This document shows, piece by piece, positions 8,699 through 17,327 of a stretch of DNA of 60,980 nt. The position numbers and the translations under genes are program-made. The stretch is from assembly GCA_016872515.1 (NCBI GenBank), contig VGZR01000013.1, positions 1-60,980 on the forward strand. The letters are read 5' to 3'. The DNA comes from SAR202 cluster bacterium (lineage in GTDB: Bacteria; Chloroflexota; Dehalococcoidia; Lucifugimonadales; VGZR01). Within the stretch, counting starts at the first letter, position 1, and every line of letters starts with the position of its first letter. The notes under the pieces were generated by a model. It was given only the letters and a program-made list of their open reading frames with translations, was not told the origin of the DNA and made no database searches.

Positions 8699-9625
8699 GT
8701 GACGACTTTCCAAGAGTATCTGGACTCGCTTGGCAAGCAGGAGCAGGCACCCAAGGGCGCAGCGTTGTTGCGGTTGTCCGGGCTCTCGCCCCAGGAGGCT
8801 GCGGAGTTCGCTGGCACGTGGGCGACGCTGCCACCAACTCTCCCCCGTAGCATCGCCGCAAAGCTCGTGGAGCTTTCGGAGGACAGCCTCGAGCTGGACT
8901 TTTCCAGCCTCTTCCGGTCCTGTTTGGAGGACAAAGATCCCCAGGTCCGGGAACAGGCGGTGCGCGGCCTATGGGAGTGCGAGGAGCGGGCGCTCATCCG
9001 TCCCCTCGTGAGGCTCTTGGTGGAAGACCCCAGCGCCAATGTCCGCACCGCCGCTGCGATGGCCCTAGGTAGGTTCGCCGCGCTGGCCCAGGAAGGCAAG
9101 CTCATCGCCAAGGACAGCGAGCGGGTGCGCGATGGGCTGCTGGCTGCCATCAACCGGACCGGCGAGGACGAGGATGTCCGGAGGCGGGCCATCGAGGCGG
9201 TGGCGCACTTCGACCGGGAGGACGTCAAGGAGATCATCCGGCAGGCGCACAAGAGCGGCGACAGCAAGCTGCGGCAGAGCGCCATCTACGCGATGGGCAA
9301 GAACGCGGACATGGAGTGGTTGCCCGTCATCCTAGCCGCGATGGAGAGCAGGTACACGGCGGTACGCTATGAGGCGGCGACGGCGGCGGGCCACTTGGGC
9401 GAAGAGTCCACCGCGCCCTACCTGGTCAAGCTCATCGAAGATGAAGACTCGCAGGTGCAGGTGGCCGCAATCATAGCACTGGGGTCGGTCGGCGGCCCGT
9501 TGGCGAAGCGGGTGTTACTACAGTGCCTCCAGTCCGACGATGAAGTGGTGCAACAAGCCGCGCAGATGGCCATGGGCAGCATCGAGTTTGACGAGAACCC
9601 GCTAGGGTTCCGCCTGGACAGGTAG
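8699..9625 (+). CDS. HEAT-repeat protein
   Basis: A 308-residue soluble protein. From about residue 70 onward it is built of helical repeats of about 30 residues, each with the pattern D-x-x-x-x-V-R-x-x-A-x-x-A-L-G (for example DPSANVRTAAAMALGRF, EDEDVRRRAIEAVAHF, SRYTAVRYEAATAAGHL, EDSQVQVAAIIALGSV). These are HEAT/PBS-lyase-like repeats, which usually act as protein-binding scaffolds. No catalytic domain is fused. The GTG at 8699 (VTTFQEYLDSL) is the natural start; the frame stays open upstream, but those residues look non-coding. Binding partner unknown. Confidence 0.85.
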   Translation: MTTFQEYLDSLGKQEQAPKGAALLRLSGLSPQEAAEFAGTWATLPPTLPRSIAAKLVELSEDSLELDFSSLFRSCLEDKDPQVREQAVRGLWECEERALIRPLVRLLVEDPSANVRTAAAMALGRFAALAQEGKLIAKDSERVRDGLLAAINRTGEDEDVRRRAIEAVAHFDREDVKEIIRQAHKSGDSKLRQSAIYAMGKNADMEWLPVILAAMESRYTAVRYEAATAAGHLGEESTAPYLVKLIEDEDSQVQVAAIIALGSVGGPLAKRVLLQCLQSDDEVVQQAAQMAMGSIEFDENPLGFRLDR

Positions 9626-9689
9626 AGAGACGGGGTAGCCCTTACCCGGCTTTGCTCAGGTCTCATCTTTGCGGTTGTCGCAGAGAATC

Positions 9690-9780
9690 ACCCCCACCTC
9701 AGTCCTCCCCCTCGAGGGGGGGAGTGTGGAGGAAGTCCGATTCTGCCTAGGGCAGGGCTTTTTGTGCAAAGCAGGCCCTC
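9690..9780. repeat. Dispersed palindromic repeat, copy B
   Basis: Plus-strand sequence CACCCCCACCTCAGTCCTCC, a CCTCCCCCTCGAGGGGGGAG palindrome, a spacer, then GCAGGGCTTTTTGTGCAAAGC. It aligns element by element with the reverse complement of 2438-2530. It fills much of the 320-base gene-free stretch 9626-9945, which otherwise holds only a promoter-like TATAAT. Confidence 0.6.
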
Positions 9781-9860
9781 ACCCACCCCTTCGGCTGCGC
9801 TCGCCTCCTTATCCTTTTCTTCCATTCCACACAGGGCACCGTCGAGATGCCTCCACGCGG

Positions 9861-9869
9861 TGCTATAAT
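9861..9869 (+). promoter_or_regulatory. Extended -10 promoter for the downstream PLP enzyme
   Basis: TGCTATAAT is a consensus extended -10 element 77 bases upstream of the start at 9946. A good -35 hexamer is not evident. A CGCTGCG/CGCAGCG stem can form in the predicted leader. Confidence 0.5.
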
Positions 9870-9945
9870 GCGTCGGTCTCGCTGCGGCGTGGCGACGACG
9901 CAGCGGGGCGGACAACCTTCGGACGAGGTCTAGGTTCACCCAACG

Positions 9946-10905
9946 ATGGAAGGTCTGACGTACGCGCGGCGCGTTTTGTCGAAAGAGACGTGGGTGCCGA
10001 CTCCTCTGCTGCCGGCGTCCACGCTGAGCCAACGGGTGGGGGCTGAGATCTGGCTGAAGCGCGAAGACTGCACGCCCGTCGGCTCGTTCAAACTGCGGGG
10101 CGCTCTTGTGACGATGGCTAGGCTGTCGCGCCGTATCCCGAAGGCAGGCGTCTATGTCGCATCAGCGGGGAACTACGGCCTGGCGATAGCGGAGGCCGGA
10201 CGGCGAAAGGGCGTGAAAGTCACGGTCTTCGTGGCGGAGGGCGCCAACCCCTCCAAAGTAGCGCGCATCAAGGGCGCGGGCGCCGCGGTCGTTCACCACG
10301 GGGTGGACTTCGACGCGGCCAAGGAGTACTGCCGCCAGAAAGCCGGTGAAGACGGTGCGGCGTTTTGGGAGGACGGGGTCGTTCCGGCGATGGCGCTGGG
10401 CGCCGCGACCATCGCCGCCGAGCTGCTGGAACAAGGACGCTGGGACTATGTGCTAGTGCCCCTGGGCAACGGCTCTCTCATCAAGGGCATCGCAACCGTT
10501 TTCAAAGAACGCAGCCCGAACACAAAAGTGGTCGCGCTGGTCTCGACGGGCGCCCCAGCGATGGCGCAGGGGCTGATGGGACAGCCCTGGGACGAGATGG
10601 CGCCCATCGTCAGCGAGGCGGACGGGTTGGCGGTCCGCATCCCCATCAAGCCGATGGTAAAGGAGTTGCGGGCCCTGGTCAGCGAGACGTGGCTGGTGGA
10701 GGAGAAGCTGCTCATCCCTGCCGTGGCGACGCTGATCGAGATGGAGCAGGTGATAGTGGAGCCCTCGGCGGCCATCTGTGCAGCGGCGGTGGCGACGCAT
10801 ACGGGGGAGCTCGCGGGGAAACGGGTCGCCGCCATCCTGACGGGCGCGCATCTGCGGCGGTCTCTGCTGCCGAAGGTGGCTGCATCCAAGGGCCTCACCC
10901 TATGA
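9946..10905 (+). CDS. Threonine dehydratase-like PLP enzyme
   Basis: A 319-residue fold-type II pyridoxal-phosphate enzyme. The PLP-binding Lys sits in GSFKLRGA (about residue 49), SAGNYG (about 75) binds substrate carboxylate, and the glycine-rich phosphate loop is PLGNGSLIKG, which differs from the more usual GGGGL. The length corresponds to a catalytic domain without the regulatory ACT domain, as in catabolic threonine/serine dehydratases and serine racemases. It would deaminate threonine to 2-oxobutyrate or act on serine; the substrate cannot be fixed from sequence. It has its own promoter-like site and is followed by a hairpin-rich spacer. Confidence 0.85.
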   Translation: MEGLTYARRVLSKETWVPTPLLPASTLSQRVGAEIWLKREDCTPVGSFKLRGALVTMARLSRRIPKAGVYVASAGNYGLAIAEAGRRKGVKVTVFVAEGANPSKVARIKGAGAAVVHHGVDFDAAKEYCRQKAGEDGAAFWEDGVVPAMALGAATIAAELLEQGRWDYVLVPLGNGSLIKGIATVFKERSPNTKVVALVSTGAPAMAQGLMGQPWDEMAPIVSEADGLAVRIPIKPMVKELRALVSETWLVEEKLLIPAVATLIEMEQVIVEPSAAICAAAVATHTGELAGKRVAAILTGAHLRRSLLPKVAASKGLTL

Positions 10906-10985
10906 GTGCGAGTTGCCAGTTACGCGCGAGTGAACATGAGAGGGCGTCTTTGTAAGGTTACCGGCCAGTCGCCCTACCCTCACCC

Positions 10986-11036
10986 CTTTGCGACGCTGGG
11001 CGTCGCAAAGACCCTCCCCGAGACTGGGGGAGGGGT
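10986..11036. repeat. Tandem hairpin element (REP-like)
   Basis: Two adjacent stem-loops: CTTTGCGACG-CTGGG-CGTCGCAAAG (perfect 10-bp stem) and ACCCTCCCC...GGGGAGGGGT with one bulge. They occupy the 198-base spacer after the PLP-enzyme gene. They may end that transcript, or be a copy of an extragenic palindromic repeat. No T-run follows. Confidence 0.5.
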
Positions 11037-11103
11037 CGTCCCCCCCGCCCTGGAGATATGCTGATCTAGCATCATGCATCTGTAGTACATCGAGGTTGTT
11101 GTT

Positions 11104-12096
11104 TTGTCGTTTAGTGTAGGCATGATCGTCAACCCGGCGGCGGGCAAGGACATACGGCGGCTGGTGGCCCAGGGAAGGTTCGTTCCCAACGAGGAGAAGG
11201 TCAACATCGTCAAGCGCTTGCTGGCAGGGCTGGAGGCCGCTGGGGTCGAGGATGTAGTGTTGATGCCGGACGCGGACATGATTGCCAGGGCCGCGGCTGA
11301 GGCTGTCCACACGAAACTGCGTTTCGACTTCTTGGAGATGCCGGTCTTCCACGACGAGATAGACTCGACGCGGGCCGCGCGGCTCATGGCTGAGCGTGGC
11401 GTCGGGTGCATCATCACCCTGGGAGGCGATGGGACGAACCGCGCAGTGGCGAAAGGGTCTGGCGACGTGCCGTTGGTGCCAGTCTCCACGGGCACGAACA
11501 ACGTCTTCCCACGGTTGATAGAGGGAACCGTGGCCGGCCTGGCCGCCGGGGTTGTGGCCAGAAGCTTGGTGGACAAGGCGAAGGTCACCCGAAGGACGCG
11601 GCGGCTGGAAGTGCGCCGCAACGGCGAACTGAAAGACATCGCGTTGGTGGACGTTGCGGTGTCGAAGGAGTCGTTCGTCGGCGCGCGAGCCATCTGGGAC
11701 ATGACGACGGTGCACGAGATCTTCGTCACCAGGCCGCACCATGGGGCCATCGGGCTGGCCGCCATCGGCGCGAAGCTGCCGGAGTTCGCCAAGGACGGCG
11801 CGTCGGGGATGTACGTCAGGCTGGGGAGCGGAGGCGTGCGGGTGATGGCGCCGATTGCGCCGGGCGTCATCGCGTCCGTGGACGTGCAGTCTTGGCGGGC
11901 GCTGAAGCTCGGCGAGCCGGTGGAAGTGGACTACAGGCCGTGCACCATCGCACTGGACGGCGAGCGGACATTCAGCATCCCTCAAGGTGAGCGCATCACG
12001 GTCTGCCTAACGGAGGCTGGGCCGCCGGTGGTGGACATCGAGGCGGCATTGGGACTGGCAGCGCAGGCCGGCATATTCTGTTCAACCGGAGCATAA
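11104..12096 (+). CDS. ATP-NAD/AcoX kinase-family protein
   Basis: A 330-residue protein with the NAD-kinase/diacylglycerol-kinase fold. MIVNPAAGKD at the N-terminus and CIITLGGDGTNR (about residues 101-112) are the two nucleotide-binding motifs, followed by VSTGTNNVFP. This combination is typical of AcoX-like members found near acetoin catabolism genes, whose substrate is poorly defined; no acetoin genes are adjacent here. The C-terminal half is a beta-rich domain. The TTG start at 11104 is preceded by GAGG at about 9 bases. gamma-Glutamyltransferase begins 13 bases downstream, so the two are likely cotranscribed. Confidence 0.82.
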   Translation: MSFSVGMIVNPAAGKDIRRLVAQGRFVPNEEKVNIVKRLLAGLEAAGVEDVVLMPDADMIARAAAEAVHTKLRFDFLEMPVFHDEIDSTRAARLMAERGVGCIITLGGDGTNRAVAKGSGDVPLVPVSTGTNNVFPRLIEGTVAGLAAGVVARSLVDKAKVTRRTRRLEVRRNGELKDIALVDVAVSKESFVGARAIWDMTTVHEIFVTRPHHGAIGLAAIGAKLPEFAKDGASGMYVRLGSGGVRVMAPIAPGVIASVDVQSWRALKLGEPVEVDYRPCTIALDGERTFSIPQGERITVCLTEAGPPVVDIEAALGLAAQAGIFCSTGA

Positions 12097-12109
12097 GGGC
12101 AGGAAGCAG

Positions 12110-13702
12110 ATGCAGTTCAATTCCAGGCGTTCAAATGTCAAGGCCCGCAACGGCATGGTAGCAACCTCGCAGCCGCTGGCCGCGATGGCGGGATTGAGGA
12201 TAATGCTGCAGGGCGGCAACGCGGTGGATGCAGCGGTGGCGGCCGCGGCGACGCTGAATGTGGTCGAGCCGGAGTCCACAGGCATGGGCGGCGACCTGTT
12301 CGCGCTGGTGTGGACGGCGAAAGACAAGAAGATGTGGTCGCTGAACGCCAGCGGCCGTGCCCCGGCGGCAGCCTCGCTGGAACAGTTGCGGAAGAGGGGC
12401 TGGACGGCCATCCCCGACGACAGTTCGTTCTCCATCACGGTCCCGGGTACAGTCAGCGGGTGGGAAGCGCTAAGCAAGCGGTTCGGGAGTATGCCGCTCA
12501 ACGAGTTGCTGTCCCCCGCCATCGAGTATGCGCAGAAAGGGTACCCGGCGTCGGAGGTCATCGCGGGCCGCTGGGTAGAGTCGGTGGAGAAGCTGAAGGC
12601 GCGCCCGTCGGGGACCGAACTACTAGTCAATGGGCGCGCCCCCAGGCCGGGCCAGGTTGTGAAGCTGGCAGAACTCGGCAAATCACTCAAGGCGGTGGCG
12701 GAAGGAGGCTCCGAGGCCTTCTACAAAGGCCCATTAGCAATAAAGATTGCCAAGGCGGTGCAAGAAGCGGGCGGCTGGATGGCAGCTGAGGACTTGGCGA
12801 GGCACGAGGCGACCTGGGTGGAGCCCATCTCTACCGACTACAAGGGCGTGAAGTGCTGGGAGTGTCCGCCGAACGACCAGGGCCTCAATGCGCTGATGGC
12901 GCTCGGTCTGGCACGGGGGTTCGACTTCAAGGCTATGGGCTTTCAGACGGCTGATACGTACCACCACCTCATCGAGTGCATGCGCCTGGCGTTCGCGGAC
13001 GGGGCGCGCTACATCGCCGACCCCGCATTCGCAAAGGTGCCCACGAAACAACTCCTGAGCTACGCCTACGCTGATAAGCGACGCAAGCTCATACGCCGCG
13101 ATGCGGCCATCGAGCACGTCGTCCACGGCGAGGTGCCAGGAAATCCCGACACGGTCTATCTGTCCGCCGTGGATGGGAAGGGCAATGCTTGTTCGCTCAT
13201 CAACAGCCTCTTCTTCAGCTTCGGCTCGGGCCTGGTGGTGCCTGGCACCGGCATCGCGCTGCATAACCGTGGGTCGCTCTTTTCCCTGGACCCTGACCAC
13301 CCCAATGCCCTAGCGCCAGGCAAGCGGCCGTTCCACACCATCATCCCCGGGATGGCGACACGGAACGATGAACTGTGGCTGTGCTATGGGGTCATGGGCG
13401 GGATGCAACAGGCCCAGGGGCACTTGCAGGTGATGGTCAACATGGTGGACTTCGGCCTGGGCCCGCAGGAGGCCCTGAACGCACCGAGGTTCAAGACCAG
13501 CCTCGACCAGGGGACGAACCTGGAAAGCCTGACCCCGCCTGGAGTGGCCGACGAGCTCGTGCGCCGCGGGCACTGGATCGCGGTGCTGCCTCCCGACGGA
13601 CTCACGTTCGGCAGCGGGCAGGTCATCGAGCGGGACCCCGAGACGGAGGTGTTGACCGGCGCGAGCGAGCCGCGCACGGACGGTGCCGCAGTCGGCTGGT
13701 GA
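12110..13702 (+). CDS. ggt: gamma-Glutamyltransferase
   Basis: A 530-residue Ntn-hydrolase precursor that cleaves gamma-glutamyl bonds, as in glutathione. N-terminal marks are ATSQPLAAMAGLRIMLQGGNAVDAAVAAAATLNVVEPESTGMGGD. The self-processing site is NPDTVYLSAVD near residue 345, where the Thr would become the N-terminal nucleophile of the small subunit; HNRGSLFSL, PGKRPFHTIIP and GVMGGMQQAQGHLQ are further active-site segments. No signal peptide is visible, unlike the periplasmic enzyme of E. coli. It resembles the cytoplasmic YwrD-like branch. GCAGGAAG precedes the ATG. Possibly coupled to the kinase-family gene upstream. Confidence 0.92.
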   Translation: MQFNSRRSNVKARNGMVATSQPLAAMAGLRIMLQGGNAVDAAVAAAATLNVVEPESTGMGGDLFALVWTAKDKKMWSLNASGRAPAAASLEQLRKRGWTAIPDDSSFSITVPGTVSGWEALSKRFGSMPLNELLSPAIEYAQKGYPASEVIAGRWVESVEKLKARPSGTELLVNGRAPRPGQVVKLAELGKSLKAVAEGGSEAFYKGPLAIKIAKAVQEAGGWMAAEDLARHEATWVEPISTDYKGVKCWECPPNDQGLNALMALGLARGFDFKAMGFQTADTYHHLIECMRLAFADGARYIADPAFAKVPTKQLLSYAYADKRRKLIRRDAAIEHVVHGEVPGNPDTVYLSAVDGKGNACSLINSLFFSFGSGLVVPGTGIALHNRGSLFSLDPDHPNALAPGKRPFHTIIPGMATRNDELWLCYGVMGGMQQAQGHLQVMVNMVDFGLGPQEALNAPRFKTSLDQGTNLESLTPPGVADELVRRGHWIAVLPPDGLTFGSGQVIERDPETEVLTGASEPRTDGAAVGW

Positions 13703-13878
13703 GAGCGAGAACGCATGGGGCTGATGACCCGGGAAGCGTGATGGTGCAGCAGGAGGCTTTGGTGGTCCACGCGGGGTCGTTCGAAAGGGCCGTAAGCCGT
13801 TGGCGACGCCAGGGAACGATACGCCCGCGTCCAAGCACAACTCCCCCGGTTGCATGACGCATAGGCAGAGCGGACTGT

Positions 13879-13907
13879 TTGCAACTGGATTAATGCGGAC
13901 GTATGAT
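13879..13907 (+). promoter_or_regulatory. Sigma70-type promoter of the glutamine synthetase gene
   Basis: TTGCAA, 17 bases, then TATGAT, ending 65 bases upstream of the glutamine synthetase start. The leader contains a CCGAAGGG/CCCTCTTCGG hairpin at about 13929-13952. The remainder of 13703-13878 shows nothing I can identify. Confidence 0.65.
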
Positions 13908-13972
13908 TGGGGTCTAGCAAGCACTCGACCGAAGGGACACTACCCTCTTCGGCAAACTTCAGAGGGGGTTCG

Positions 13973-15019
13973 ATGAAGTCGTCGTACATAGCCGAGTATA
14001 TCTGGATAGACGGCACGGTTCCCACCCAGAAAGTACGCTCGAAGGCAAAGACCGTTCCGATGGGCGAGGAACCACCTCTTTGGGCCTTCGACGGGTCTAG
14101 CACCTACCAGGCCACCGGAGACCGCTCCGACTGTGTGCTGAAGCCTGTCTTCAGTTGCGCGGATCCGGTCCGTGGTGGTGATAACAGGCTGGTCCTTTGC
14201 GAGGTGCTCCTCGCAGACATGTCACCACACCCCACCAACAAGCGGGCTCCACTCGTGGAGGTTGCCAAGAGATTCGCCAGCCACGAGCCCTGGTTCGGTA
14301 TCGAGCAGGAGTACACCCTCTTCGATGGGGCCAAGCCCCTTGGCTGGCCTGAGAATGGCTTCCCAGCCCCGCAGGGTGGTTACTACTGCGGCGTGGGTGC
14401 CGACGAGGTGTTCGGACGGCCCATCGTGGATAAGCACATGGTCGCATGCATGGATGCCGGCCTCTCCATCGCGGGGATCAACGCCGAGGTCATGCCAGCA
14501 CAGTGGGAGTTCCAGATCGGCGCCCTCAGCCCATTGGAGGTCGCTGACCAACTCTGGGTTGCCCGATGGCTGCTCTATCGCATCGCTGAAGACTTCGGCA
14601 TCAACGCAACCCTCTATCCGAAGCCCGTCAAGGGCGACTGGAACGGGGCCGGCGCGCACACGAACTTCTCCACAAAGGAGATGCGCGAGTTCTTCGACTA
14701 CATCATCAAAGCCTGCGAGGCGCTGGGCGAGCGGCACGAGCTGCACATCGCCAACTACGGCCACGCCATCGAGGAGCGCCTGACGGGACGCCACGAGACC
14801 TGCTCATACAAGGAGTTCCGCTACGGGGTGTCTGACCGCGGAGCCTCCGTCAGGATTCCGTGGCAGGTGGCCAGGAACCAGAAGGGCTATATCGAGGACC
14901 GGCGGCCCAATGCGAATGCCGATCCCTACGTGACGACGAGGCTCATCCTGGAGACCGTCTGCACCGCGTTCGAGCGTCGGCCGGTCGCCGCCCACGCACA
15001 GGCCGCACACGCCCGGTAA
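13973..15019 (+). CDS. glnII: Glutamine synthetase, type II (eukaryote-like)
   Basis: A 348-residue enzyme joining ammonia to glutamate with ATP. The short length and the motifs AEYIWIDG, WAFDGSSTYQATG, GIEQEYTLFD (metal ligands), PAQWEFQIG and NGAGAHTNFSTKEMR identify the GSII class, which is shorter than bacterial GSI (about 450-470) and lacks the GSI adenylylation-tyrosine region. GSII is standard in eukaryotes and occurs in rhizobia, actinomycetes and scattered other bacteria. The ATG at 13973 is preceded by AGAGGGGG. The gene is monocistronic with its own promoter. The C-terminal tail is Ala/His-rich (AAHAQAAHAR). Confidence 0.95.
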   Translation: MKSSYIAEYIWIDGTVPTQKVRSKAKTVPMGEEPPLWAFDGSSTYQATGDRSDCVLKPVFSCADPVRGGDNRLVLCEVLLADMSPHPTNKRAPLVEVAKRFASHEPWFGIEQEYTLFDGAKPLGWPENGFPAPQGGYYCGVGADEVFGRPIVDKHMVACMDAGLSIAGINAEVMPAQWEFQIGALSPLEVADQLWVARWLLYRIAEDFGINATLYPKPVKGDWNGAGAHTNFSTKEMREFFDYIIKACEALGERHELHIANYGHAIEERLTGRHETCSYKEFRYGVSDRGASVRIPWQVARNQKGYIEDRRPNANADPYVTTRLILETVCTAFERRPVAAHAQAAHAR

Positions 15020-15029
15020 GGCTTAGGCT

Positions 15030-17327
15030 TCAAGCGGTCCAGAGCGCCAACCCAAGGTTCACAATCATGTCGTGAACGGGGAACCCCTCGGGCAGCAGCA
15101 TCGGCGGCTCGATCTCCTCTACCTGCCTTCCAAGCGTCACAGCCACACGCTGGGCCACGTTCGGGTCCCGGCTCACCGGCGTGCCGGTGACGATGAGTGG
15201 CGTGTCCTCGGGCAACGGAGTATTGGGATTCTGTTGGTCGTAGGTGACCACGGCACGTTCGGTCACCTCCGTGATGCGGTTCACCAACACATCGCCCTCC
15301 ACTGGTGGCTCCGCGCCCCAATAGGCGGCCTGGTGTGACATCGGAAGCCAGTCCCTGACCACGATGGCCTCGCAACCGTCCGTTGCCGCCCACGCGACGA
15401 CCGCGTCCGCCCTGTTGATGGCCCGTGACAAGGCGAAGGGCCGCAGCTCGATGGCCATGAGCTTCAGGTCCGCCGTAGTAAGCGTGACGTTCAGTGTGGC
15501 CACCGCCCGCTTGGTGGCGGTCAACACCAGCCACTGGCTGTTTTCCATGGTGTCTGGCAGGCGGTGCCAGGCGAGGAAGGATGTATCCATGGAAACACCC
15601 ATCGTCCGTTGCGCCTCCCTGGGTACAACCAGTTTCGGGTCTATGCCTTTCGCCCTCGGAAGGACAAGGTTCTGCATCCTGGTTTGATAGCCAGGCACGA
15701 CGCCGAACACACCCCGCACGTTCGGGTGCATCTCATCCAGAGCACTCCGAAGGAAGTTCGCCATCCGGCGCGGGTCGCTGACCATACCTTCCCGGAATAG
15801 GCGCGGGTTGGCATCCACCATGCGGTAATCCAAGACTTCTTGTTTCTTGGAGAGCATCAGCTTGATATGCCCGTGCTCCAGCGTGACGGTGACCGTCTCC
15901 TTGGGAGCACCGATGCCCATGTCCATCAACGCCCCGCGCCCCTTCCCGAATAAGGCTCCGATGCCCGCCTTGCCTCGTGCTTGGCGAGGCTGAGCGCCAG
16001 ACCTGCCGAACAGACCACGTCGGGGTGGCTTTTTTGATAAGGGCCGTTTTGGCCGAGGAGACCGAGGCTCGGCCACTTCAGTCTGTTCAGCCATGTCATC
16101 CATCAGCTCTGGCGCGGCCACCCTTTGTCTGAGTTTGCCGGGTGCTGGTGAACGGCCTCGAGCGCCTGACGGTGCCGTGGCGGCGGGCGTGGTGTCCGCC
16201 TCCGCAAATAGCCCACTGACATCCTCCGGCTTCCACCGCTGCTGCAACTGTTCTGGAGCGGGCCTGGTTGGCTTTGCCACACCGGACGTGGGTATGGCGC
16301 GAGGCGTGAGGTTGCCTGTTCCGGCATCGGGCGGGACGGGAACCTGAGACCTGGCCGCACTCGCTGATTGGCCTATCGGCGGAGGCGTCGCAGACACCGC
16401 TGACGCGGCGGCTTTAGGAGAAGTCGGCTTCTCAGATGCCTGGCCTTGGCCTTTGGCAACGCCCCGTTCCGCAGCAAGCCGTCCGAACGCTGCACTAAAG
16501 TCGCGGGTTCCAGTCTCTGTCTGCGCGCCTGTTTCAACCCTGGGTGTCGACGGAGCGACAGGCTTTGAAGGCGGCCCTGGTGTAGCTGGTGGAGCGGCTT
16601 GAGAGAGCGGTTCGGTCACACCCCGTTGTTCGGCCAAGCGCTGGAACGCGGACCGGAAACCTGCTGTCTCGTTGGACTCTGGAGCAGGCTTGCCGGGTCG
16701 AGGAGACTCCGCAGGTGACGGAGGTGGGGCCGCGGGAACAGCCGAAGAGGGTTTGGAGGGCAGCGCAGTAGGTGCAGGGGGAGGTTTCGGAGCATCGGCA
16801 GGACTGATAGCCCCCTTTTGGGCGGCGAGGCGCTCGAACGCAGCCTTCAATACGTCCGTCTCTATCTCAGTGGGCTTGGACTGCGGCGACGGCTTTGGAG
16901 GTGGCTTTACCGGTCTTGCGGCAGGTTCTGGGTTGGCAGGATGCTGCGGCGTAGGTTCCGCTGCACGCATCGCCAACTCCCGCTCGAACTCCGCCCGGAT
17001 CGCTGCGATGTCCGGCCCCGCGGGCTGCTTTGGCTGAGGCTTTGGAGTTGGCGCTTGCGGCGGAGGGGCCTGCGCCGCGGGCCGGGGTGTCGGTGGAGGA
17101 GCAGCTTGGGGAGTGCTGCCGAGCCGCTCGTTGAGTAGCCGCTCGAACTCGGCCTTGATACGGGCTTTCTCGTCCTCCGTGACCTGGCCACGGGGTGGAG
17201 TCTGTTGTGGCCTGGCCACCGGAGCCTCAGCCGCGACAGGCGCTCCAGGCTGCGAGCTACTCACCACAACGGTCCCTTCAACCACCGGAAGGTCTATGAA
17301 GTCTGACGATGCCTCCGGCGCGGCCAA
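15030..17327 (-). CDS. PilM-like protein with a long proline-rich repeat region
   Basis: A 765-residue protein in two parts. Residues 1-470 are Pro/Ala-rich and presumably disordered, with five copies of a short helical motif of the form AFxRLAxxRG at about 57-70, 110-123, 160-174, 224-238 and 277-291. Residues 475-765 resemble the actin-like PilM cytoplasmic component of type IV pilus assembly (VTLEHGHIKLMLSKK, GVVPGYQTRMQNLVLP). No membrane segment is present and no pilN/pilO genes are adjacent. The start is uncertain: TTG at 17327 is used, but the frame stays open to 17405, and those residues (NHAFRRRLEAQKPG) look like a sixth motif copy. The broken gene upstream may once have been fused to it. 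Confidence 0.7.
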   Translation of the reverse strand: MAAPEASSDFIDLPVVEGTVVVSSSQPGAPVAAEAPVARPQQTPPRGQVTEDEKARIKAEFERLLNERLGSTPQAAPPPTPRPAAQAPPPQAPTPKPQPKQPAGPDIAAIRAEFERELAMRAAEPTPQHPANPEPAARPVKPPPKPSPQSKPTEIETDVLKAAFERLAAQKGAISPADAPKPPPAPTALPSKPSSAVPAAPPPSPAESPRPGKPAPESNETAGFRSAFQRLAEQRGVTEPLSQAAPPATPGPPSKPVAPSTPRVETGAQTETGTRDFSAAFGRLAAERGVAKGQGQASEKPTSPKAAASAVSATPPPIGQSASAARSQVPVPPDAGTGNLTPRAIPTSGVAKPTRPAPEQLQQRWKPEDVSGLFAEADTTPAATAPSGARGRSPAPGKLRQRVAAPELMDDMAEQTEVAEPRSPRPKRPLSKKPPRRGLFGRSGAQPRQARGKAGIGALFGKGRGALMDMGIGAPKETVTVTLEHGHIKLMLSKKQEVLDYRMVDANPRLFREGMVSDPRRMANFLRSALDEMHPNVRGVFGVVPGYQTRMQNLVLPRAKGIDPKLVVPREAQRTMGVSMDTSFLAWHRLPDTMENSQWLVLTATKRAVATLNVTLTTADLKLMAIELRPFALSRAINRADAVVAWAATDGCEAIVVRDWLPMSHQAAYWGAEPPVEGDVLVNRITEVTERAVVTYDQQNPNTPLPEDTPLIVTGTPVSRDPNVAQRVAVTLGRQVEEIEPPMLLPEGFPVHDMIVNLGLALWTA

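Noticed and set aside
8182-9285. 367-codon minus-strand frame opposite the HEAT-repeat gene
   Set aside because: Ser/Arg/Leu-rich antisense of a recognised repeat protein and of the endonuclease III gene start; no family similarity.
10900-11985. 361-codon minus-strand frame opposite the NAD-kinase-fold gene
   Set aside because: Antisense of a gene with clear GGDGTN and NPAAGK motifs; composition is His/Arg/Asp-rich and unlike a protein.
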